Of a DNA stretch of 64,000 nucleotides, positions 57,576 through 64,000 are shown one piece after another (position 1 is the first letter of the stretch; every line of letters starts with the position of its first letter). The DNA is from Anaerolineae bacterium (GTDB lineage Bacteria; Chloroflexota; Anaerolineae; UBA4142; SHND01): assembly GCA_021463195.1 (NCBI GenBank), contig JAJTXZ010000013.1, positions 1 to 64,000 on the forward strand, written 5' to 3'. Both the position numbers and the translations under genes were made by a program. The notes below the pieces were generated by a model, which was not told the origin of the DNA, did not search any database, and saw nothing but the letters and a program-made list of their open reading frames with translations.

Positions 57576-59969
57576 ATGCTGCGATACAAACGTCCGCCGC
57601 AACTTCAAGAAGACGACGAAGAAATCTTGGAAGTCAAACCCAGCCCGTTCATTCGCCTGTTCGCGGGTCTGGTGATTTTGGCGTTTGTCGTGTTGGCGTA
57701 CAACCTGTATCAAATTCAAGTGGTGCAGGGTAAAGCGTACACTCAAGCTGCGGAAGAAAATCGCGTGCGTCTGCTGCGCACGGATGCCGCGCGCGGCGTG
57801 GTATATGACCGCAACGGCCAAGTGTTGGTGCGTAATGAACCGCAATTCAATGTGAGCATCGTCCCCGCCGATTTGCCGCAAACGCAGCAAGCCGATATTT
57901 TGAAAAAATTGAGCGTGTTGATTGACGCGCCGCTCAATACCACGATTGAAGCGGACACCACCGCCGCGTTGGGCGCGCTAGCAAGCGATGTCTCGCGCAC
58001 TTTTATTTCGCCGACGCGCCGTCCGGGACTGACGGAATTGGTGGACGAGGGCCGCCGCACCGACCCATTCAACGCGGTCCTCGTCAAGACCAACATTCCG
58101 CGTTTGATTGCGTTTGAATTACAAGAAAAGGGCGCGGATTATCCCGGCGTGCGCGTTGAAATCGAACCGGTGCGCACGTATCCCGCCGGCGCGCTGGTGG
58201 CGCATCTCTTGGGCTATCTGGGCGCGATTTCTGGCCAAACGCTCAACGAATATGAAAAACGCGGCTATGACCAAAATGATTTCGTAGGCGTCGCGGGACT
58301 CGAAGCCGCGTACGAAGACCAACTGCGCGGACGCAGCGGCACGGATTTGGCAATCGTAGATGTAAACGGCAATATTCTTAGCAGTCAAGTGCAAGAATCG
58401 CCTATCCCGGGGAACAATCTCGTGCTGGCGCTGGATGCCGAATTGCAGCAACAGGTCCAAGACGCGCTCGCCAAAGGCATGGCGAAAAAGAACGTCAAGC
58501 AAGGCGTCGCGATTGTGATGAATCCCAACAATGGCGAAATTCTCGCGCTCGTCTCGCTGCCCACGTATGACAATAATTTATTCGCGCGCGGCATTCGCGC
58601 GACCGATTTCAACGCGTTGAATTTGGACAAAGACCGTCCGCTCATCAATCATGCTATCAGCGGCATGTATCCGCCCGGTTCGGTGTATAAATTATTCTCT
58701 GCCGCGGGCGGATTGCAAGAAGGCGTGATTGATCAAAACACGCAGCTCTTTGACCCGGGCATTATTTATTTGCCCAATAAATTTTTTCCGGACGACGCGC
58801 GGCTGGCGCAGCCGTTTTATAATTGGTATCGGCCCGGTTTTGGCTTTCAAAATGTCTATGACGCGGTTGCCAATTCCAATGACATTTTCTTTTACAAACT
58901 CGCGGGCGGTTTTACCGATTTTCAAACGCCGCTCGGCCAAGCGCTGCTCGCGGAATACGCGCGCCTATTCGGTTACGGCGAATTGTCCGGCATTGATTTG
59001 CCCGGCGAAGCGCCGGGTTTGGTGCCGGATCCGAAATGGAAACAACAAACGCTGAATGAACAATGGACGACCGGCGACACGTACAATATGGCAATCGGAC
59101 AGGGTTTTGTCTTGGCGACGCCGCTGCAAGTCTTGGACATGACCGCGACCATCGCGAATGGCGGCACGCTGTATCGTCCGCATTTGGGACACGCGATTGT
59201 CAATTCTACCGGAACCATGACCAATACGATAGAGCCGCAAGTGATTCGCAAACTGCCGATTGACGCGAATAATCTAGCCATTGTGCGGCAGGGGATGCGC
59301 GAAGCGGTCACGCGCGGCACGGCATGGAAGGTAAATTTCCCGGATTTGGCGGTTGCCGCTAAAACCGGCACGGCGGAATTTTTCGGTCCGAAAGTGCGCG
59401 GCCATTTGCCGACGCACGCGTGGTTCACGGCGTTTGCGCCTTATGAAAATCCGGAAGTGGCGGTCGTCGTTTTTGTGTACGATGGCGGCGAGGGTTCCGA
59501 AGTGGCTGCGCCGATTGCGGGCGATATTTTGCGCGCGTATTTCAAATTGCCCGCCGACGAACAGGTGACCAAACCCGCCGCGCCGCCTCCGCCGGAAACG
59601 CGCAATACGGGCGCCGCGCCTCAAGGCGCGCCGCCCGCGCCCGCGGCGCCGGTTGGCAACGCGTATACGGGGCGCGTCACGCAAACACAGGACAGCAGCG
59701 CGCCGCTGCCCGGCATCGCCGGCACAGTTGTTGATGTTGCAGGCGCGGGCGTGAGCGGCATCACGGTCATTTTGGAAAATGGCAATGGTCAAGTGGTTGC
59801 GTCGAGCGTCACGGGCGCGGATGGCGTTTTTCGTTTCGATAATATTCAAACGCAGCCCGGCGCGCGTTGGTTTGTGCGGCTCACGGGAGCAGCCAATTCG
59901 CAGGGCGTTGCTATAGAGCTCGCGCCCAACAAATTGTACACTTTACAATTCACCGGTTCCGCGCCATAG
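57576..59969 (+). CDS. mrdA: Penicillin-binding protein 2 with a C-terminal CnaB/carboxypeptidase-regulatory-like domain
   Basis: 797-residue class B transpeptidase that cross-links peptidoglycan during lateral growth. One membrane anchor (about 25-45), a dimerisation/allosteric domain, then the transpeptidase domain with Ser369-x-x-Lys372 (PPGSVYKLF), SND at 434-436 and Lys596-Thr-Gly-Thr (AAKTGTAEF). After the usual end at about residue 680 comes a Pro/Ala-rich linker and a ~95-residue beta domain (GIAGTVVDVAGAGVSGITVILENGNGQVVAS, GADGVFRFDNI), a CnaB or carboxypeptidase-regulatory-like fold not normally part of PBP2. The ATG at 57576 is chosen over the upstream open frame. Confidence 0.93.
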   Translation: MLRYKRPPQLQEDDEEILEVKPSPFIRLFAGLVILAFVVLAYNLYQIQVVQGKAYTQAAEENRVRLLRTDAARGVVYDRNGQVLVRNEPQFNVSIVPADLPQTQQADILKKLSVLIDAPLNTTIEADTTAALGALASDVSRTFISPTRRPGLTELVDEGRRTDPFNAVLVKTNIPRLIAFELQEKGADYPGVRVEIEPVRTYPAGALVAHLLGYLGAISGQTLNEYEKRGYDQNDFVGVAGLEAAYEDQLRGRSGTDLAIVDVNGNILSSQVQESPIPGNNLVLALDAELQQQVQDALAKGMAKKNVKQGVAIVMNPNNGEILALVSLPTYDNNLFARGIRATDFNALNLDKDRPLINHAISGMYPPGSVYKLFSAAGGLQEGVIDQNTQLFDPGIIYLPNKFFPDDARLAQPFYNWYRPGFGFQNVYDAVANSNDIFFYKLAGGFTDFQTPLGQALLAEYARLFGYGELSGIDLPGEAPGLVPDPKWKQQTLNEQWTTGDTYNMAIGQGFVLATPLQVLDMTATIANGGTLYRPHLGHAIVNSTGTMTNTIEPQVIRKLPIDANNLAIVRQGMREAVTRGTAWKVNFPDLAVAAKTGTAEFFGPKVRGHLPTHAWFTAFAPYENPEVAVVVFVYDGGEGSEVAAPIAGDILRAYFKLPADEQVTKPAAPPPPETRNTGAAPQGAPPAPAAPVGNAYTGRVTQTQDSSAPLPGIAGTVVDVAGAGVSGITVILENGNGQVVASSVTGADGVFRFDNIQTQPGARWFVRLTGAANSQGVAIELAPNKLYTLQFTGSAP

Positions 59970-60031
59970 TTCGAATCCTGCGCGCGATGTTTGTAATCGG
60001 ACTGTTATTCGCAGACGGCGTAATTCGATGT

Positions 60032-60067
60032 ACCAAAGACGCATGCGCGCCGACACGCGTCTTTGGT
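60032..60067. repeat. Palindrome between mrdA and minC
   Basis: 11-bp perfect arms accaaagacgc/gcgtctttggt with a 14-nt loop in the gap before minC. Like others in the window it could also act as a processing or attenuation site. Confidence 0.55.
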
Positions 60068-60086
60068 CTCGAAAGGATTTAACGCA

Positions 60087-60737
60087 ATGAAATTAGAAAG
60101 CGACGCGCTCGTCACGGTGCGCGGCACGCGCGAAGGCGTATTGATTGCGCTAGGCGACGGCGACTGGAATGAAATTCTCGCCGAACTGGAACGCCAGCTG
60201 ACGCGCCCCAATGCCGCGGCGTTTTTTCGCGGCGCGCAGATTAGCATCGAAACGGGTCAACGCTTTTTGAGCGAAAGCGAGCGCGCGCAGTTGCAAGCGC
60301 TTTTGGGCGCGCACGGTATCAACGTTGGCGTCGTGGCGCCCGCCGCGCCGCAAGCGCCCGTCGCGCCGCAAGCGCGCGCCGAAATGTACACGCGACACAA
60401 TGGCGACATTCAGGCGTTGATGATTCGCCGCACTTTGCGCTCGGGACAGATTATCAAACATTCGGGCTCTGTCGTCGTGTATGGCGATGTGAATGATGGC
60501 GCGGAAATTATCGCGGCGGGCGATGTTTTGGTTTTTGGCAAATTGCGCGGTTTGGTTCATGCGGGCGCGCAGGGCGATGACAGCGCCACCATCGGCGCCC
60601 TCAGTTTGACTCCGCCGCAGCTGCGCATTGGCGGACACATTGCCGCTTCGCCCGATGCGCGCGGCAAAAAAACGCGCGGGCCCGAAATCGCTTGCGTGCG
60701 GAACGGGCGAATTGTGATCGAGCCGTGGCGCGTCTGA
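60087..60737 (+). CDS. minC: Septum-site inhibitor MinC
   Basis: 216-residue cell-division inhibitor that blocks FtsZ polymers. The N-terminal domain (LVTVRGTREGVLIALGDGDWNEILAELERQL) is followed by a linker and the C-terminal beta-helix domain with RSGQIIKHSGSVVVYGDVNDGAEIIAAGDVLVFGKLRGLVHAGAQGDDSATIGALSLTPPQLRIG. MinC usually works with MinD, but minD and minE are not in this window. The ATG at 60087 has GAAAGGA upstream. It probably shares transcription with mrdA. Confidence 0.94.
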   Translation: MKLESDALVTVRGTREGVLIALGDGDWNEILAELERQLTRPNAAAFFRGAQISIETGQRFLSESERAQLQALLGAHGINVGVVAPAAPQAPVAPQARAEMYTRHNGDIQALMIRRTLRSGQIIKHSGSVVVYGDVNDGAEIIAAGDVLVFGKLRGLVHAGAQGDDSATIGALSLTPPQLRIGGHIAASPDARGKKTRGPEIACVRNGRIVIEPWRV

Positions 60738-60807
60738 GTTTGCGGCGCGCGCTAAATGACGCAACTCACATTCCGCAGCTAATCCATAAAATAGCGTGTC
60801 AATGCAC

Positions 60808-60826
60808 GACAAATTTCAAATTTGTC
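60808..60826. repeat. Short palindrome gacaaattt-c-aaatttgtc
   Basis: 19-bp inverted repeat with a one-base centre, in the gap between minC and acs; same class as the one at 24076-24096. Confidence 0.55.
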
Positions 60827-60856
60827 CTACCAGCGCGTAACAGTAGTGACGTAAAT

Positions 60857-60891
60857 AACAACAGAGCAGACCTCAAGTCTGCTCTGTTGTT
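60857..60891. terminator. Bidirectional hairpin between minC and acs
   Basis: 15-bp perfect stem aacaacagagcagac (60857-60871) and its complement (60877-60891), 5-nt loop, with flanking T on the plus strand and A on the other. It probably terminates minC and possibly acs. Confidence 0.6.
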
Positions 60892-60978
60892 TGTACAAGC
60901 GCGCAAGGGATGTGATCCGCTCGCGTTATGCGCGTACAAGACAAATTTCAAAATGATCTTGCGCGCGCAGCATATCCG

Positions 60979-63081
60979 TTATTCATTCTGTCCAAATTTG
61001 GCAATGTCGTCGGGCGTTTGACCTTGCGCGATAGTCTGGTCGGCGCCCTGCACCATTTCGCGGATTTCTTTGACCACGCCCGGATTCGCCAACGTTGTCA
61101 CATCGCCCACATCGCGCCGATTGGAGATGGAAGCCAACACGCGGCGCATGATTTTACCCGAACGCGTTTTCGGCATGTCGGGAACGATATAGACAAATTT
61201 CGGACGCGCGATTTTGCCAATCAATTCTTCGTTCGCTTTGACGACGCGCGCGACAATCTCATTATTCGGCTCGATGCCGGGTTTCAACGCGATATATACG
61301 ACGGGCACGCGGCCACGCATTTCATCGGCGACGGGAACGACCGCTGCTTCCGCGACTTCGGGAACGGTGAGGCACGCCGATTCAATTTCTTTGGTGCCGA
61401 GCCGATGCCCCGCCACGTTGATTACATCGTCAATGCGTCCGAGAATGCGAATGTAGCCATCCTCCGCTTCCACCGCGCCATCGCCCGCCATGTAGGGCCA
61501 ATCGCGCCAATCGGTACTCTGGCGATTGCGATTGTAGCGCGCATAGTACGTGTCCACATAGCGCTGCGGGTCGCCCCAAATCGTTTGCATTTCGCCGGGC
61601 CACGGATTGCGAATGCACAAATTGCCCGCGCGTCCCACGCCGCGCAACACCTCAACGCCCATATCGTCGAGAATGACGGTGTGGATACCGGGTAATCCGG
61701 GGCCCGCGCTGCCCGGTTTCATCGGCTGAATGGCGGGCAGCGCGCTGCATAAAATGCCGCCCGTCTCGGTTTGCCACCACGTATCGGTGATGACCGCTTT
61801 GCCTTTACCCACTTCGTCATAATACCAACGCCACGCTTCGGGCTCAATCGGCTCACCGACGGTGGTCATGCACTTGAAATGATAATTATATTTTTGCGGC
61901 TCGGTCGGGCCCAATTTTCGCAACATGCGGATTGAAGTGGGCGCGGTGTGAAAAATATTTACGCCCAGTTTTTCCGCGATGCGCCACGGCCGCCCTGCGT
62001 CCGGAAACGTTGGCACGCCTTCGTAAATCACGCCGGTCGCCGCGCACGCGAGCGGACCGTACACAATGTACGAATGTCCCGTAATCCAGCCAATGTCCGC
62101 CATGCACCAATATACATCGTCGGGATGAATGTCTTGGACCCATTTCGAGGTCGCGGCGACATACGCGAGATAACCGCCGGTGCGATGTTGAATCCCCTTT
62201 GGTTTGCCGGTCGAGCCGCTCGTGTACATCACAAAGAGCGGCGCTTCCGCGTCCATGTGTTCAGGTTCGACAATTTTTCCTTCATGTTCCTTGAGCAAAT
62301 CGTTCATGAAAAAATCGCGTCCCTCGACCATCGGCGTTTTCGCGGAATATTTGCCCGGATAACGCTGCCACACCAACACTTTATCCACTGCTTGACCCAA
62401 TTCGTGCGCGGTTTGCACGGCGATATCCGCGTTCGCTTTGTGGTCAATGAGCGCGCCGTTGCGCCAATACGAATCCATCGTTATCAAAACGCGGCTGCCG
62501 GAATCTTGAATGCGCGTGCCGCACGCCTGTCCGCTGAATCCGCCAAACACCTGCGAATGAATGATGCCGAGTCGCGCGCACGCGAGCATCGTAATCGGCA
62601 GTTCGGGCGTCATCGGCAGATGAAATGTGACGCGGTCGCCCGCTTTCAAACCGAGCGCGCGCAAAAGCGACGCCACTTCATTCACGCGTTTGTGCAATTC
62701 GCGGTACGTGAGGTGGACTGCGTCCTCGCCTTCAGGTTCGGGCACGAAAATATACGCGGCTTTGTCGCCGTATTTTTCCAGATGGCGATCTATGCAATTG
62801 TGCGACGCGTTCAATTTTCCGCCGACGAACCATTTCCAAAACGGCGCGTTGCTTGTGTCGAGAACGGTGTGGTATGGTTCATACCAATCGAGCATGTCCG
62901 CGTATTCTTTGAAACAATCGGGAAATTTATCGAGCGTGAAACGTTCCTGCACGTTCGGGTCGTTCATATTCGCCTGCGCGACAAAATCTTTTGGCGGATA
63001 ATAATATTCTTCTTCTTTCCAATGCACCGCGATTTGCGCTTCGCTCACTTCGGTTTTTGGCATGATATCAGTCTCAGCCAT
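60979..63081 (-). CDS. acs: Acetyl-CoA synthetase
   Basis: 700-residue AMP-forming ligase that makes acetyl-CoA from acetate, ATP and CoA. Adenylation motifs: A3 MYTSGSTGKPKGIQ, A5-like DTWWQTETGG (with the Trp that limits the pocket to acetate), A8 GRIDDVINVAGHRLGTKEIE and the acetylation-prone Lys in PKTRSGKIMRR near the C-terminus. The N-terminal ACAS_N domain is present (HWKEEEYYYPPKDFV). The ATG at 63081 has a GGAGG site. Monocistronic. Confidence 0.96.
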   Translation of the reverse strand: MAETDIMPKTEVSEAQIAVHWKEEEYYYPPKDFVAQANMNDPNVQERFTLDKFPDCFKEYADMLDWYEPYHTVLDTSNAPFWKWFVGGKLNASHNCIDRHLEKYGDKAAYIFVPEPEGEDAVHLTYRELHKRVNEVASLLRALGLKAGDRVTFHLPMTPELPITMLACARLGIIHSQVFGGFSGQACGTRIQDSGSRVLITMDSYWRNGALIDHKANADIAVQTAHELGQAVDKVLVWQRYPGKYSAKTPMVEGRDFFMNDLLKEHEGKIVEPEHMDAEAPLFVMYTSGSTGKPKGIQHRTGGYLAYVAATSKWVQDIHPDDVYWCMADIGWITGHSYIVYGPLACAATGVIYEGVPTFPDAGRPWRIAEKLGVNIFHTAPTSIRMLRKLGPTEPQKYNYHFKCMTTVGEPIEPEAWRWYYDEVGKGKAVITDTWWQTETGGILCSALPAIQPMKPGSAGPGLPGIHTVILDDMGVEVLRGVGRAGNLCIRNPWPGEMQTIWGDPQRYVDTYYARYNRNRQSTDWRDWPYMAGDGAVEAEDGYIRILGRIDDVINVAGHRLGTKEIESACLTVPEVAEAAVVPVADEMRGRVPVVYIALKPGIEPNNEIVARVVKANEELIGKIARPKFVYIVPDMPKTRSGKIMRRVLASISNRRDVGDVTTLANPGVVKEIREMVQGADQTIAQGQTPDDIAKFGQNE

Positions 63082-63299
63082 CGAATTGCCTCCTGGAATT
63101 TTTGATAGGTGATTTTGGATTTGTGATTAACGACTATTCTAATTTTAGAATGCGCGCGCGTCAATCTGGCGCGTCCAGTTGAGTGTGCGTCAAAATTTTG
63201 AAAACCACATCAAGCGCTTGGGAATCGCGTACGATCGAGTTGATGCCACAAGAAAAGTCTGCGGCGAAACAAACGCAATCAAATTTTAACATAAAACGC
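63082..63299. other. Intergenic region upstream of acs
   Basis: About 220 bp. It should hold the acs promoter. No other gene was seen; the MITE-like element begins at its right end. Confidence 0.4.
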
Positions 63300-63393
63300 C
63301 TGGTGATTATCCGGATTTCCAGACCCCAAGGGTTTTCGAAAACCCTTGGGGTCTGGAAATCCACTGCGTTTTCGAGATATGAGTAATCGCCAG
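63300..63393 (-). mobile_element. MITE-like palindromic element, copy B
   Basis: 94-bp element whose core, 63313-63362, is a perfect 50-bp palindrome containing gaccccaagggtttt and its complement. Imperfect terminal repeats (ctggtgattatcc left, gagtaatcgccag right) and the inner segment aacgcag/ctgcgttttcgaga match copy A at 50654 in reverse orientation. Together the two copies share about 90 bp. Confidence 0.82.
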
Positions 63394-63426
63394 AAAACGC
63401 CCCTTGTCGCGTTCGCGAAAAAATTT

Positions 63427-63432
63427 TATAAT
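63427..63432 (+). promoter_or_regulatory. TATAAT -10 box, leaderless context
   Basis: TATAAT followed by 9 nt and then the GTG at 63442, the start of the partial membrane gene; the spacing fits transcription starting at the start codon. Confidence 0.5.
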
Positions 63433-63441
63433 GGGCGTATT

Positions 63442-64000
63442 GTGGATGAAGCATCTTCCCCCACGCCGCCTAAACCGCCGAACGCCATAGATATTTCTGG
63501 CGACAGCGTTCACGTGGACGGCGATATCATCGGCGGCGATGTTCACATCGCGGGCGATTCGATTCGCGGGCAAACGGTTACGGTGCAGCGCGGTTTTAGC
63601 GCGGCGGAAGTACAGCGTCTTGCGCTCGCGGTGGGCGGTTTGGTATTTCTCACGGCCGCGTGCTTTTTTATTTTCGGCGCGGTTTCGGTGGCGGCGTTTG
63701 TGAGCGTCCTTAATCGGCCAGTTCAATCTTCGACCGAAGCCGCGCTGACGATGCGAAATAAATTAAATCAGCTCGAGACGCTCGCGCCGGGCGATAACTT
63801 TCGCGTGGTGTTTACGGAAGATGAAATCAGTTCGTACTTTCGTTTTATCGCGGGCCCCAATTTAGGCATCAGTAATGGCAAAGCGCGTCTGATGGATACG
63901 CCGGGCCAAATCGCGCTAGGCGGCAATCTGGATAGCGCGGGCGGTTTACCCATAGCGGCTGAAATGGCAGTGACGACGGACACGATGCCGCTCGAACTCA
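63442..64000 (+). CDS. Membrane protein with a beta-repeat N-terminus, truncated by the window end
   Basis: First 186 residues. An acidic Pro-rich start is followed by a repetitive DISGDSVHVDGDIIGGDVHIAGDSIRGQTVTVQ stretch (beta-helix-like turns), one membrane helix (residues ~66-92, VGGLVFLTAACFFIFGAVSVAAFV) and an extracytoplasmic domain with EDEISSYFRFIAG and TPGQIALGGNLDSAGGLPIAA. The family is not recognised. The start GTG is supported by the promoter position. The C-terminus is beyond the window. Confidence 0.7.
   Translation, partial: MDEASSPTPPKPPNAIDISGDSVHVDGDIIGGDVHIAGDSIRGQTVTVQRGFSAAEVQRLALAVGGLVFLTAACFFIFGAVSVAAFVSVLNRPVQSSTEAALTMRNKLNQLETLAPGDNFRVVFTEDEISSYFRFIAGPNLGISNGKARLMDTPGQIALGGNLDSAGGLPIAAEMAVTTDTMPLEL

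Noticed and set aside
61948-63105. A 385-codon open frame on the plus strand opposite acs
   Set aside because: It is the shadow of acs, with Arg/His-rich composition and no recognisable domain, while the minus-strand frame carries every Acs motif.

Overview
The window looks like a chromosomal segment of an uncultured Chloroflexota bacterium, probably Anaerolineae-like. This is inferred from style rather than from a marker gene. The supporting signs are very heavy use of GCG and CGC codons beside AT-ending codons elsewhere, lipoprotein and secreted proteins with TPTP-type linkers, a secreted subtilase ending in a YLPLIVR-like tail, split XdhC genes, and many TATAAT boxes lying only 6-10 nt before start codons. 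No rRNA, CRISPR array, prophage or insertion sequence with a transposase was seen. One tRNA (Asp, GTC) is present.

Layout. 1-3.2 kb, minus strand: DUF3048 lipoprotein, patatin-like lipase and a 3'-truncated coaE whose protein tail is a tandem repeat. 3.3-13.7 kb: mostly envelope glycan functions (a GT-C-like membrane protein, a DPM-type GT2 coupled to a flippase-like protein, a GT4 coupled to an aldo/keto reductase), a transglutaminase-like protein, and an SPFH protein overlapping a NAD-kinase-like protein. 13.8-20 kb: an AT-richer secreted repeat protein, a helix-hairpin-helix-like protein, a rhodanese lipoprotein divergent from a YidE/YbjL-type transporter, and a MuiA-like DUF4139 protein. 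20-27.8 kb: a TIGR01777 epimerase, a histidine kinase/response regulator pair, then a co-directional run of a lone receiver, small membrane proteins, two CPBP proteases and a PAF-acetylhydrolase-like enzyme. 27.8-31.5 kb: a tungstate (tup) uptake operon headed by an unusual PadR-HTH/substrate-binding-domain regulator with a clear promoter and operator.

31.5-38.4 kb, minus strand: two SDR dehydrogenases, a ThDP enzyme, an Atg22/UMF1-like transporter, a small membrane protein and a zinc alcohol dehydrogenase, which resembles a catabolic cluster. 38.6-50.6 kb: tRNA-Asp, a LysM protein with a structured leader, a DinB/ClbS-like protein, a subtilase, a TlpA-like thioredoxin, a split XdhC pair coupled to a GT1-like glycosyltransferase, a methyltransferase, a hotdog thioesterase, a SemiSWEET-like protein, an aminotransferase, hpt, and two AT-rich small membrane genes, one carrying an in-frame TGA. 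50.8-60.7 kb: rplY and a cell-shape region (mreB, mreC, mreD, a GT-C-like protein, then mrdA/PBP2 and minC). 61-63 kb: acs on the minus strand. A membrane protein with a beta-repeat N-terminus runs off the right edge.

The most distinctive signal is a set of short palindromic elements. Some are intergenic; one is a roughly 90-bp MITE-like element in two copies with terminal inverted repeats. At least two lie in frame inside coding sequences (a transglutaminase-like gene and an alcohol dehydrogenase gene), resembling in principle the protein-coding palindromic elements known from Rickettsia.
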